The position numbers were made by a program, and so were the translations under genes. A stretch of DNA of 64,000 bases from Clavibacter californiensis (GTDB taxonomy: Bacteria > Actinomycetota > Actinomycetes > Actinomycetales > Microbacteriaceae), in the NCBI RefSeq assembly GCF_021952865.1, contig NZ_CP040792.1, positions 1,798,001 to 1,862,000 on the forward strand, given 5' to 3'. This document shows positions 43,151 through 51,870 of this stretch, piece by piece. Below the pieces are notes generated by a model that was not told the DNA's origin, did not search any database, and was given only the letters and a program-made list of their open reading frames with translations. The stretch's first letter is position 1, and the number at the start of each line of letters is the position of its first letter.

Positions 43151-44230
43151 TCAGGCCGCCCAGCGCGCGCGGTCGTACTGCTTGGGCCAGTAGTCGATCT
43201 CGACGCCCAGCTCGTGCGCGGCCCGCAGCGCGAAGTGCGGGTCGCGCAGCATCTCGCGGCCGAGCATCACGGCGTCCGCGCGGCCCTCGGCGACGACGGC
43301 CTCGGCCTGCGCCGGCTCGGTGATGAGGCCCACGGCGTTGAGCGCGACCTTCGCGTGCTCCTTCACGTACTCGGCGAAGGGCACCTGGTAGCCGGGTGCG
43401 ACGGGGATCGTGACCCCGGTCGTGTTGCCGCCCGTGGAGATGTCGAAGAAGTCGGCGCCGTGCTCGGCGGCCCAGCTGGCGACGGTCGCGGTCTGCGCCT
43501 CGTCCCAGCCGGCGTCGCCCGCCCAGTCGGTCGCGGAGAAGCGCACCAGCAGCGGCACGTCGGGGACCTCAGCGCGCACGGCGTCGATCACCTGGAGCAG
43601 CAGGCGCGCCCGGTTCTCCAGGCTGCCGCCGAACTCGTCGTCGCGGTGGTTGCTGAGCGGCGAGAGGAACTGGTGCATGAGGTAGCCGTGCGCCGCGTGG
43701 ATCTCCAGCACGTCGAAGCCGGCGTCGACCGAGCGGCGGGCGGCCGCGGCGAAGTCGTCGACGACCTTGCGCAGCCCGTCCGCGTCGAGCGCGACGGGCG
43801 TGCCGTAACCGGGGAACGGATCGGCCGACGGGGCGACCGTCTGCCAGCCGCCCTCCTCGGCGGGCGTGGTGCCGCGGCCGGAGAACGAGTAGGTGGACGC
43901 CTTGCGGCCGGCGTGCGCGAGCTGGATCGCCGCGACCGCGCCCATCTCGTGGATGAAGTCGACGATCGGCTTCCACGCGTCACGCTGCGCGTCGTCCCAG
44001 ATGCCGGTGTCCTCCGGCGTGATGCGCGCCTCGGGGCTGACGCCGGTGGCCTCCGCCATCACGAGCCCGGCGCCGCCGCGGGCGAACGACCCGAGGTGCG
44101 CGAGGTGCCAGGCGCCCGGCACGCCGTCGCGGGCGTCGATGCTGTACTGGCACATCGGCGCGACCCAGATGCGGTTGCGGGCGGTCACGCCGCGGACGGT
44201 GATCGGCTCGAAGAGCGGGGAGGTGGTCAT
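43151..44230 (-). CDS. Old yellow enzyme family NADH:flavin oxidoreductase (NamA/YqjM type)
   Basis: A 359-residue FMN-dependent TIM-barrel ene-reductase. APMCQYSIDARDG, QLAHAGRKAS (with the His pair of OYEs), EIHAAHGYLMHQFLSPLSNHRDDEFGGSLENRARLLLQV and the FMN phosphate site (ADAVMLGREMLRDPHF) are present. C26-type cysteine in PMCQYS is diagnostic of the YqjM class. It reduces activated C=C bonds; the natural substrate is unknown. The ATG is preceded by GGAAGGATCCCC. Confidence 0.92.
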   Translation of the reverse strand: MTTSPLFEPITVRGVTARNRIWVAPMCQYSIDARDGVPGAWHLAHLGSFARGGAGLVMAEATGVSPEARITPEDTGIWDDAQRDAWKPIVDFIHEMGAVAAIQLAHAGRKASTYSFSGRGTTPAEEGGWQTVAPSADPFPGYGTPVALDADGLRKVVDDFAAAARRSVDAGFDVLEIHAAHGYLMHQFLSPLSNHRDDEFGGSLENRARLLLQVIDAVRAEVPDVPLLVRFSATDWAGDAGWDEAQTATVASWAAEHGADFFDISTGGNTTGVTIPVAPGYQVPFAEYVKEHAKVALNAVGLITEPAQAEAVVAEGRADAVMLGREMLRDPHFALRAAHELGVEIDYWPKQYDRARWAA

Positions 44231-44355
44231 GGGGATCCTTCCAGGCGGGCGGCGGCGCGGATCCTCGAGGGAGGCGCGGCGCGCGGGGACGGGCGGAGGG
44301 CATCGGCGGCCTCATGGACCCAAGGCCCGGCGCGGCCGTCGCATTCCCGCGCGCC

Positions 44356-44361
44356 TATCGT
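44356..44361 (+). promoter_or_regulatory. Predicted leaderless -10 box for nnrD
   Basis: TATCGT, six bases before the ATG at 44368. Confidence 0.4.
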
Positions 44362-44367
44362 GTGGGC

Positions 44368-45246
44368 ATGAGCGACGCGCACGACGACCACGCACCCGAC
44401 GGCTGGATCCGGCAGGACGCCGAACGCACGCGCCGGGCGATCCGCCTCCCGCGCGACGACGACGACAAGTACACGCGCGGCGTCCTCGGCATCCGCACGG
44501 GGTCCGACCGCTACCCGGGCGCCGCGGTCCTCGGCGTCGAGGCGGCCGCGCGCACGGGCGTCGGCATGATCCGCTACCTCGGGCCAGCGGGCGCGTCCGC
44601 CTCCGTGCTCGCCCGGAGGCCCGAGGTGGTCACGGCCGACGGGCGCGTGCAGGCGTGGCTGGTCGGATCCGGCATGGACCTGGCCCACCGCGACGACGCC
44701 GCGACAGACGCGATCGTCGCCGCGCTCGAGCAGGGGCTGCCCGCGGTCGTGGACGCCGGCGCGCTCGACCTCGTCGGGCGCGCGACGGGACCCGTGGTGG
44801 TCACGCCGCACTTCCGCGAGCTGTCCCGGCTGCTCGACGGCGCCGGCATCCGGGCGTCCGCGGAGGACATCGCGGCGGACGCCTCCGGCTGGGCCGAGCG
44901 CGCGGCGCGGGAGCTCGGCGTCTGCGTGCTGCTCAAGGGCGCGACCACGTTCGTGGTCGGCGGGTCCGCGCGCATCGCGATCCGCGCGGGGACGCCCTGG
45001 CTCGCGACGGCGGGCTCGGGCGACGTCCTCGGCGGGGTGCTCGGCGCCCTCACCGCGGGGGCGTCCGCGCGGATCGCCGACGCGGAGGATCGCCTCGCGG
45101 AGCTCGCCGCCATCGCCGCGGCCGCGGCGTGGCTGCACGGTCGTGCGGGCGGCCTCGCGTCCGGCGGCGGACCGATCACGGCCCTCGACATCGCCGAGGC
45201 GATGCCGAGGGCCGTGCGGGAGACGCTGGCGGGATCCGGCGGCTAG
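44368..45246 (+). CDS. nnrD: ADP/ATP-dependent NAD(P)H-hydrate dehydratase
   Basis: A 292-residue ribokinase-like enzyme that repairs hydrated NAD(P)H. YTRGVLGIRTGSDRYPGAAVLGVEAAARTGVGMIRY, TPHFRELSRLL, LLKGATTFVV and TAGSGDVLGGVLGAL, with the catalytic GSGDxL, are characteristic of NnrD. There is no fused NnrE epimerase domain. ATG 44368 is leaderless. The stop overlaps the convergent YceI stop (CTAG). Confidence 0.9.
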   Translation: MSDAHDDHAPDGWIRQDAERTRRAIRLPRDDDDKYTRGVLGIRTGSDRYPGAAVLGVEAAARTGVGMIRYLGPAGASASVLARRPEVVTADGRVQAWLVGSGMDLAHRDDAATDAIVAALEQGLPAVVDAGALDLVGRATGPVVVTPHFRELSRLLDGAGIRASAEDIAADASGWAERAARELGVCVLLKGATTFVVGGSARIAIRAGTPWLATAGSGDVLGGVLGALTAGASARIADAEDRLAELAAIAAAAAWLHGRAGGLASGGGPITALDIAEAMPRAVRETLAGSGG

Positions 45247-45923
45247 GCCTTCGCCACGTCGAGCGAGAACTCGACCGAGCCGTGGTCCTCGACGGTCACG
45301 AAGCCGAGACTCGGGGCCTGGACGCCGAAGTCCTGGAACGTGATCGGGATGGAGCCCACGATCTGGCCGCCGTCGGACGTGAAGCTCGCCTGCATCTGCG
45401 CGGTCACGCTCTTGGTCACCCCGTGCAGGGTGAGGTCGCCCGTCACGTCGTACGTCGCGGGGACTCCCGCCTCGACGCCGTCGGCCGCGATCGGCTGCGT
45501 CAGCGTGAAGGTCGCGGTCGGGAAGTCGCCCGTCTTCATCGCCTCGTTCTGGAAGTACGCGTCGCGCGGGGGCTGGTCGGTGTGGATCTGCTTCACGTCG
45601 ACCGTCATGGTGCCCTTCGTGACCTGAGATCCGGCGACCGTGATGTCGCCCGTGACGGCGTCCGTCCGGCCGTTCACCGTGACGGGCGTGCCGTTCAGCA
45701 CCTCGTCGACGCGGTAGCCGGCGTACGAGGACCCGCCCACCTTCCAGTCGCCGGAGAGGTCGCCGACCGCGCCGCCCGGCGCAGGCGTCGACGCGAGGGT
45801 GGGGGCGGCGTCCGGCGTGCCCGCCAGCTGCTTGTAGATGGGGCCGCCGAACGCCGCGAAGCCTCCGACGAGGACGACCACGCCGCCCGCCACCCCGATG
45901 ATGATCTTGGTCTTCCTGTCCAT
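45243..45923 (-). CDS. YceI family lipid-binding protein, membrane anchored
   Basis: A 226-residue protein. An N-terminal transmembrane anchor (KIIIGVAGGVVVLVGGFAAF) and short linker precede a YceI lipocalin-like domain (SSYAGYRVDEVL, GDLTLHGVTKSVTAQM, GSIPITFQDFGVQAPS). The family binds isoprenoids or other lipids. ATG 45923 follows GGAGGAGCAGGGCC. Confidence 0.88.
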   Translation of the reverse strand: MDRKTKIIIGVAGGVVVLVGGFAAFGGPIYKQLAGTPDAAPTLASTPAPGGAVGDLSGDWKVGGSSYAGYRVDEVLNGTPVTVNGRTDAVTGDITVAGSQVTKGTMTVDVKQIHTDQPPRDAYFQNEAMKTGDFPTATFTLTQPIAADGVEAGVPATYDVTGDLTLHGVTKSVTAQMQASFTSDGGQIVGSIPITFQDFGVQAPSLGFVTVEDHGSVEFSLDVAKA

Positions 45924-46129
45924 GGCCCTGCTCCTCCGTGCGTTCCGGGCGGGCGCGGAGACCCACCGGTTCTGTGAACTTTCAAGTACCTGGGGAGTCT
46001 CGCGGGGCGTGGCCCCCGGCGTCGGCCGTCGTCCACAGGCGGACCACCCGCCGGTAGCCTGGGCGCAGAGCCGGTCGCCGGCCGGGCGTCCGCCCGGAGC
46101 ACCGACGCCGTCGAACCCCGGGGGTCCCC

Positions 46130-46447
46130 ATGCTCGTCGCCTTCTCCGTCGCACCCAGCGGGGGCGACGCGCCCGACGCCTCCGTCCACGACGCCGTGGC
46201 CGCCGCGGTCGCCGTGGTCCGCGCGTCCGGCCTGCCGAACCGCACCGACTCCATGTTCACCACGATCGAGGGCGACTGGGACGAGGTCTTCGACGTCGTC
46301 CGTCGCGCCACCGAGGCCGTCGCGCCCTTCGGCACGCGCGTCTCGCTCGTGCTGAAGGCCGACATCCGCCCCGGCTACCAGGGCGAGCTCACGGGCAAGC
46401 TCGACCGGCTCGAGCAGGCCATCGAGGCCCGCGGCGCCGACGCCTGA
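46130..46447 (+). CDS. Thiamine-binding domain protein (MTH1187/YkoF-like)
   Basis: A 105-residue ferredoxin-like protein: MLVAFSVAPSG, HDAVAAAVAVVRASGLPNRTDSMFTTIEGDWDEVFDVVRRATEAV and VSLVLKADIRPG. These are typical of the thiamine-binding domain of the MTH1187 family, which may carry thiamine or its precursors. TAGCCT about 70 bases upstream is a possible -10 box. Confidence 0.85.
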   Translation: MLVAFSVAPSGGDAPDASVHDAVAAAVAVVRASGLPNRTDSMFTTIEGDWDEVFDVVRRATEAVAPFGTRVSLVLKADIRPGYQGELTGKLDRLEQAIEARGADA

Positions 46448-46496
46448 GGCCGGGCCGGCGCCGAGGACGAGGCCGGGACCGGATCCCGACCGCCGG

Positions 46497-46502
46497 TAGG
46501 CT
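46497..46502 (+). promoter_or_regulatory. Predicted leaderless -10 box for the 46509 MFS gene
   Basis: TAGGCT, six bases before the GTG at 46509. Confidence 0.5.
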
Positions 46503-46508
46503 CGTCGG

Positions 46509-47789
46509 GTGAATCCCCCCTCCTCCGGGCGGGCGACCCTGTCGCCGGCCCGCGTCCGCGTCGCCCTGCTCGCCCTCGCGATGGGCGGGTTCGCCATCGG
46601 CACCACCGAGTTCGTCGCCATGGGGCTCCTGCCGCAGCTCGCGGCCGACCTGCTCCCCGAGGTGGCCGCGCGCTCGACGGAGGCCGCGAACGCCCAGGCC
46701 GGCACGCTGATCAGCGCCTACGCCCTCGGCGTGGTGGTGGGCGCGCCGACCATCGCGGCCGCATCGGCTCGGGCGCCCCGGCGGAAGCTGCTGCTCTGGC
46801 TGCTGCTGGCCTTCACGCTCGGCACGGTCCTCAGCGCGATCCTCCCGAGCTTCGGCCTCGTGGTCGTCGCCCGCTTCGTCGCGGGCCTGCCGCACGGCGC
46901 CTACTTCGGCATCGCGTCGCTGGTCGCCGCGCAGCTGATGGGGGAGGGCAAGCGCGCCCGGGGCGTCGCCTTCGTGCTCGCGGGGCTCACCATCGCCAAC
47001 GTCATCGGCGTGCCCATCGTGACGTGGATCGGGCAGAACGCGGGCTGGCGCGTCGCGTACCTCGTCGTCGCCGCGATCTTCGCCGCCACCTTCGTCGCGG
47101 TCTTCCTCGCGGTACCCGCGCAGGCGGGGAACCCGGAGGCGACGCTGCGGCGCGAGCTCCGGGCGTTCACGCGGCTGCAGGTCTGGCTCGCGCTCCTCAT
47201 CGGCGCGATCGGCTTCGGCGGGTTCTTCGCCGTCTACACGTTCGTGTCGCCCATGGTCACCGAGGTGACCGGGCTGCCCGAGTGGTCGGTGCCGCTGGCG
47301 CTCGTCGTCGTGGGCCTCGGCATGACGGCCGGCAACCTCGCGGGCGGCTGGTGGGCGGACCGCGACGTGAAGGCGGCGCTCCTCTCCCTCTTCGGGTTGC
47401 TCATCGTCTCGCTCGTGGGGCTGGTGCTCACCGCCTCGAACCCGGTGGGGCTGTTCGGGTTCCTGTTCCTCATCGGCGGGTCGGCTGCGGCGCTGTCGCC
47501 CGGGATCCAGATCCGGCTGATGGACGTGGCGCACGACTCGCAGTCCATCGCGGCGGCGCTCAACCACTCGGCGCTCAACACGGGCAACGCGGTCGGCGCC
47601 GCGCTCGGCGGGGTCACGGTCGCGGCCGGTCTCGGCTACACGTCGCCCGCGCTCGTGGGCGTGGGGCTGAGCGTCGCCGGCCTCCTCATCGCGCTCACGG
47701 CCTTCGGGCTCGACCGGCACCGGCGCGGATCCCGCCGGCCGGCGGACGGCCGGCGGCCCACGACCCAGCCGATCGGCATCGGCGGCTGA
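46509..47789 (+). CDS. MFS transporter (AraJ/DHA1 type)
   Basis: A 426-residue protein with 12 hydrophobic segments. GGFAIGTTEFVAMGLLPQLAADL at helix 1 is the hallmark of the AraJ/YdhP-type sugar efflux and drug exporters, and ARFVAGLPHGAYFGIASL follows in helix 4. The substrate is unknown. The C-terminal 25 residues are Arg/Pro-rich. GTG start, leaderless. Confidence 0.9.
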   Translation: MNPPSSGRATLSPARVRVALLALAMGGFAIGTTEFVAMGLLPQLAADLLPEVAARSTEAANAQAGTLISAYALGVVVGAPTIAAASARAPRRKLLLWLLLAFTLGTVLSAILPSFGLVVVARFVAGLPHGAYFGIASLVAAQLMGEGKRARGVAFVLAGLTIANVIGVPIVTWIGQNAGWRVAYLVVAAIFAATFVAVFLAVPAQAGNPEATLRRELRAFTRLQVWLALLIGAIGFGGFFAVYTFVSPMVTEVTGLPEWSVPLALVVVGLGMTAGNLAGGWWADRDVKAALLSLFGLLIVSLVGLVLTASNPVGLFGFLFLIGGSAAALSPGIQIRLMDVAHDSQSIAAALNHSALNTGNAVGAALGGVTVAAGLGYTSPALVGVGLSVAGLLIALTAFGLDRHRRGSRRPADGRRPTTQPIGIGG

Positions 47790-47828
47790 GCGGGGCGCGC
47801 CACCGGCGCCGGCCGGAGCGGGGCCGGG

Positions 47829-48485
47829 CTACTCGCCCTGGAGCAGGATGCCGTCCTGGATCGCGCGCTTCCGCAGCGCCACCTTGGTGCCGACGTCGAA
47901 GCCCGCGACGCGGTACTTCTCTCGGATCCGCTTGAGGTACGACTTCGCGGTCTCCTCGGAGATGCCGAGGCTGTAGGCGACCGACTTCACGGGCTCGCCG
48001 CCGCCGTAGAGCGCCATGACCCGGCGCTCCTGCGCGCTGAGCTTCGGCACCCCGCCGACATCGGTGCTGTTGATCGCGAGGTCGAGCTCGGCGGAGATGT
48101 ACGACTGGCCGTCGGCCGCGAGGCGGATGGCGTCGACGATCATGCTGGCGTCCTCGCTCTTCACGAGGTAGCCGAGGGCGCCGGAGGCCAGGGCCTCGCG
48201 CACGACGTTGGGCTCCGAGTACGTGCTCATGAGCACGGTCTTGACGCCCGTGGTCTTGAGCGTCGCGATCTTCAGCGAGATCGGCAGGTTGTCCTTGAGG
48301 TCGAGGTCGAGGAGGACGACATCGACGGGGAACCGCGGATGCGTCAGGAGGTCGGGCCAGGTGGACACGGCGGCGACCATCTCGATGTCGGACGCGGCGT
48401 TGCGGATCCACTCGGTCAGGGCCCCGAGCAGCATCCTGTGGTCGTCCACGATGGCGAGGGTGATCGGTCGGTTCTCAGCTGGCAC
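47829..48485 (-). CDS. LuxR-type response regulator
   Basis: A 218-residue NarL/LuxR-type regulator. The receiver has IVDDHRMLLGAL (acid pair), VVLLDLDLKDN (phosphoacceptor Asp in LLDLD) and MSTYSEPN (Thr/Ser switch), with VKSED (Lys). The C-terminal HTH is KLSAQERRVMALYGGGEPVKSVAYSLGISEETAKSYLKRIREKY. It starts with GTG 48485 and lies directly downstream of the kinase and membrane protein genes, so it is likely their partner. Confidence 0.9.
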   Translation of the reverse strand: MPAENRPITLAIVDDHRMLLGALTEWIRNAASDIEMVAAVSTWPDLLTHPRFPVDVVLLDLDLKDNLPISLKIATLKTTGVKTVLMSTYSEPNVVREALASGALGYLVKSEDASMIVDAIRLAADGQSYISAELDLAINSTDVGGVPKLSAQERRVMALYGGGEPVKSVAYSLGISEETAKSYLKRIREKYRVAGFDVGTKVALRKRAIQDGILLQGE

Positions 48486-48512
48486 GTGCTCTCCGGTCCT
48501 TGTGCGGGGCCC

Positions 48513-49745
48513 TCACCGGTCGGCGGGGTTGTCTACTACGCAGTCGATGGTGATGAGGAGGCTCGACCCGCGGGTGCTCTCGGTGTGCGTGCCGACCTTG
48601 TCGATAGCATCCCACGTCGAGGGATCCAGTCGGGTGCGGGTGAGGCCGGTCGTCGTCACGACGATGGGCACGATGGCGCGGCGGAGCGGCACGGGCTGCG
48701 CGCCGGGCGGCCGTCCGCGGAGCGGTCCGAGCGCGAGCTGCACCGACACCTCGGGCACGCCGTTGCGCCGTTCGGTCGAGGTGAGCAGGAGCCAGACCGC
48801 CGAGAGCAGGCCGTCGCGCTGGCGGCGGTCGAGGAGGCCGGCGAGGGCGCTCGGGTCGCTGAGGGTCACGTCCGGTCCGAGGAACTCCGACTCCGTGATG
48901 GCGTGGTGCAGCCAGGTCTCGCGGCGGCCCTCGATGAGGTGCAGGCGGAGCTCGGTCGCGAGGGACGCGGCCGTGGACGCGGCGAGGGGCGAGAGCGGCA
49001 GCGGCTCCCGGCCGTTCGCCACGTCGTCGAGGAGCTGCTCCGCCGCCAGGTCCAGGCGCGCCAGCTCCTCGGACGCCATCATCCCGACGGCGTAGCGCGG
49101 CGCGGACACGGTGCTCTGCACGAGCACGCGGTCCAGCTCCATCTCGGTCACGCGTCGGAAGCCGCGGACGACCGTGACGCCGAACGCCGCGGGCACGACG
49201 GCGCGGGCGATGGCGGAGATCTCGGGCGCGAGGTCGGCGGGACGCACCGGATCCGAGAAGAGGAACACGGCGAGGAGAACCACGCCGAGGGCGATGTCCA
49301 CCGCGAGCACCTCGCGCGCCGGCCGGTACGTGACCGTGGTGAGGAGGGCCGCGCCGGCCGCGATGCCCGCCGTGGCGTGCTGCATCACGTCGCCGAGGGG
49401 CCACACCGCCGCGAGGTCGAGCGCGACCACGATGCCGAGCCCGCCGACGAAGACCGCCATGAGCGGGCCGGGCATGCGGTCGCGGAGGGCACGGATGGTG
49501 ACGACGGCCGCGGCGAGGAGGGCGACGAGGAGGACCCACGCGGTCGCCGTGAGCCCGGGGGACGGCATGATCCGGTAGTCGAGCGCGAATCGGACGAGGC
49601 CGTAGCCCATGGAGATGGCGCAGACGACGGCGGACCCGGCGCCCAGGTACCCGAGTCCGATGGACGTCGGCTGCGCGGGCGTCCCGGCGGGCAGGCGGAT
49701 CCGACGGCTCGTGCGCGGCGGCGCGTCGTCCGCGCGGGCGCTCAC
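48513..49745 (-). CDS. Membrane protein resembling a degenerate histidine kinase
   Basis: A 410-residue protein. A cluster of about five N-terminal transmembrane segments (30-190) is followed by a 220-residue cytoplasmic region. The latter has LAASTAASLATELRLHLIEGRRETWLHHAI... and GLLDRRQRDGLLSAVWLLLTS in the places where the DesK-type kinase next door has its H-box and ATPase N-box, but no phospho-His or G-boxes can be recognised. It sits between kinase and response regulator with GTGA coupling. I infer a pseudo-kinase or sensor partner; homology was not computed. Confidence 0.55.
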   Translation of the reverse strand: MSARADDAPPRTSRRIRLPAGTPAQPTSIGLGYLGAGSAVVCAISMGYGLVRFALDYRIMPSPGLTATAWVLLVALLAAAVVTIRALRDRMPGPLMAVFVGGLGIVVALDLAAVWPLGDVMQHATAGIAAGAALLTTVTYRPAREVLAVDIALGVVLLAVFLFSDPVRPADLAPEISAIARAVVPAAFGVTVVRGFRRVTEMELDRVLVQSTVSAPRYAVGMMASEELARLDLAAEQLLDDVANGREPLPLSPLAASTAASLATELRLHLIEGRRETWLHHAITESEFLGPDVTLSDPSALAGLLDRRQRDGLLSAVWLLLTSTERRNGVPEVSVQLALGPLRGRPPGAQPVPLRRAIVPIVVTTTGLTRTRLDPSTWDAIDKVGTHTESTRGSSLLITIDCVVDNPADR

Positions 49746-50896
49746 TTGGGCACCTCCAGCACGACCGTCGTCCCGGATCCGGGGGAGGAGAACAGCCGGG
49801 CGTTGCCGCCCACGTCCGTGAGGCGCGCGACGACCGACTCCTTGAATCCCAGCTTCGCCTGGTCCACGTGCGCGAGGTCGAAGCCGACGCCGGCGTCGGT
49901 GACCATGGCGCGCACGGTGGTGTCGTCGTCGGTGATGGTGACGTGGGCCTCGGTGACGCCCGCGTGCCGCCGGACGTTCTCCAGGCACTCGGCGAGCGAG
50001 AGCAGGAACGCGTCGAGGATGTCGCTCGGGAGCAGCACCTGCCCGGTCCCGTGCCAGCTGACCTCGAGGCCCATCCGGCCGAAGCGCTGCTTCACCGACT
50101 CGAGCGTGTTGCCGAGCACCGACTGCTCGACGGGCTCGAGCGTGTACCCGCCCGACGCCTGCGGGGTGGGGTTCGCGCCCAGGCGCAGCTGGCGGAGCAG
50201 GCGCGCGTCGTCGGCCGCCTGCTGGCGCATGGCCTGCGGCGTGACGCCGACCCCGGAGTGCGCGAGGAGCGTGAGGGTCGCCAGCACGGTGTCGTGCAGG
50301 AGGCGCGCGCCCTGGCGTCGCTGCGCCTCGAGCTCGCTCGCCATGCGCTCGGCGCGGTGGGCGCGCCCGATGTCGGTGATGCGGCGGCCGACCCGGTGCA
50401 CGGCCACGCTCAGCCAGTAGCCGAGGATCCCCGCGAGCAGCCAGCCGAACACGTGCACCAGGACGACGTACGGGAAGGCGCCGGTGGACCAGGAGGCGCC
50501 GACGGCGACCGCGCTCGTGAGGACGAAGGCGGCCGCCACGACGCGGAGCCGTCCCGGCCGCACGGTCTCGAGGAGCGCGAGCGAGCCGATGGCGCCCGCG
50601 GAGATGTGGGTGAGCGCGGTGAGCGACGATGCGGAGCGCCCGCCGAGCTGGGCGACGACCATCGCCGCGAGCCCGGCGACGAGCACGACGACCATCCACC
50701 TGACGCGCGCGTCGGTGCCGATCCGCCACTGGGCGACGGCGAGCACCGCCAGGAGCGCGACGCCGCCGGCCGCGGCGGGCACCGGCATCTCGCCCGGCAG
50801 CAGGATGCACGCGGCGGCGACCGCGGTGAAGCTGAGGCCGTACACGCGTGCGGTCCGCTGCAGCAGGCGCTCGCGCTCGCGCTTCATGCGATCCAT
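49742..50896 (-). CDS. DesK-family sensor histidine kinase
   Basis: A 384-residue kinase with five or six transmembrane segments (20-175), a DHp helix with RLLHDTVLATLTLLAHSG (phospho-His in LLHDT), and a HATPase domain: N-box LAECLENVRRHAG, G1 VTDAGVGFDLA and G2 SSPGSGTTVVLEV. It phosphorylates one or both LuxR regulators at 47829 and 51071. The stimulus is unknown. ATG 50896 or 50887 may be used. Confidence 0.9.
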   Translation of the reverse strand: MDRMKRERERLLQRTARVYGLSFTAVAAACILLPGEMPVPAAAGGVALLAVLAVAQWRIGTDARVRWMVVVLVAGLAAMVVAQLGGRSASSLTALTHISAGAIGSLALLETVRPGRLRVVAAAFVLTSAVAVGASWSTGAFPYVVLVHVFGWLLAGILGYWLSVAVHRVGRRITDIGRAHRAERMASELEAQRRQGARLLHDTVLATLTLLAHSGVGVTPQAMRQQAADDARLLRQLRLGANPTPQASGGYTLEPVEQSVLGNTLESVKQRFGRMGLEVSWHGTGQVLLPSDILDAFLLSLAECLENVRRHAGVTEAHVTITDDDTTVRAMVTDAGVGFDLAHVDQAKLGFKESVVARLTDVGGNARLFSSPGSGTTVVLEVPK

Positions 50897-51070
50897 CGGG
50901 TCCCCGCTCGGAGTGCGCCGACGCCGGTGGCGAGCGCTGGGTGTGCTCCGATCCTAGGCGCGTCCGTCACGCGCATCTCACGCCGACGTGACGGTGCGGG
51001 GCGATTGTCCACATGCCCTACGATCGCGCACCGCCCGCCCGGGCGGGTGGGCGGCGGATGGATCCGTACC

Positions 51071-51751
51071 CTATTCCGGCGCGATCCAGCCGTGGCGGAT
51101 CGCATGGCGCCGCAGCAGCAGCTTGGTCCCGAGGTCCGTCCCCGCGTGCAGGTACTTGCGGCGCCCCCGCTTGATGTACGACTTGACGGTCTCCTCCGTC
51201 GTGCTCATCGCCTCCGCGACGTCGCGGATCGACCGCCCGCCCGCGTAGAGCACCAGCGCGCGCTGCTCCTGCTGGCCGAGCCGCGGATCCTCCTCGGCCT
51301 GGAAGTCCTGCATCGCCTGCTGCACGAGCGCCGTCTGCCGGGGCGTGCCGTCCGCGGCGGCGTGGATGCTCGCGATCAGCTCCTCCGACGACTCGGCCTT
51401 CGGGACCACGGCGGAGGCGCCCGCGCGCATGGCGCCGTGGATGGTCGACGGGTCGGCATGCGTGCTCAGGAGCACGGACGTGAGGCCGGCGCCCGTGAGC
51501 GTGCGGATCTTCTGCGCGACCGGCACCTCGTCGCGGAGCGCGAGGTCGAGGACGACGACGTCGAAGGCATCAGGGAAGCGGTCGTCGCGCACGAGCCCGT
51601 TCCACGTGGGGGAGGTCGCGACCACCTCGACGCCCGTGCGGGGACGCGAGAGCCGGGCGCTCAGGCCGTCGAGCAGGAGGACGTGGTCGTCGACCAGCGC
51701 CACGCGGACCCGTTGGCCGTGGCCCGTCGCGTGCAGCGGACGTCGGCTCAT
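51071..51751 (-). CDS. Second LuxR-type response regulator
   Basis: A 226-residue NarL-type regulator paralogous to the one at 47829: VALVDDHVLLLDGL, VVVLDLALRDEV, LLSTHADPS and VVPKAESS in the receiver, then QEQRALVLYAGGRSIRDVAEAMSTTEETVKSYIKRGRRKYLHAG as HTH. It lies 174 bases upstream of the kinase on the same strand. ATG 51751 follows GAGGGGAGCACCG. Confidence 0.9.
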   Translation of the reverse strand: MSRRPLHATGHGQRVRVALVDDHVLLLDGLSARLSRPRTGVEVVATSPTWNGLVRDDRFPDAFDVVVLDLALRDEVPVAQKIRTLTGAGLTSVLLSTHADPSTIHGAMRAGASAVVPKAESSEELIASIHAAADGTPRQTALVQQAMQDFQAEEDPRLGQQEQRALVLYAGGRSIRDVAEAMSTTEETVKSYIKRGRRKYLHAGTDLGTKLLLRRHAIRHGWIAPE

Positions 51752-51870
51752 CGGTGCTCCCCTCGTACGCCGGTGCCCGGAGGGGGCGGCGTGCTCCCAG
51801 GGGAAGCATAGGAACGCATGATGTCGCGGGCGATGCCGCGCACGGAACTCACCCCCGGACTGGGGCGCTC

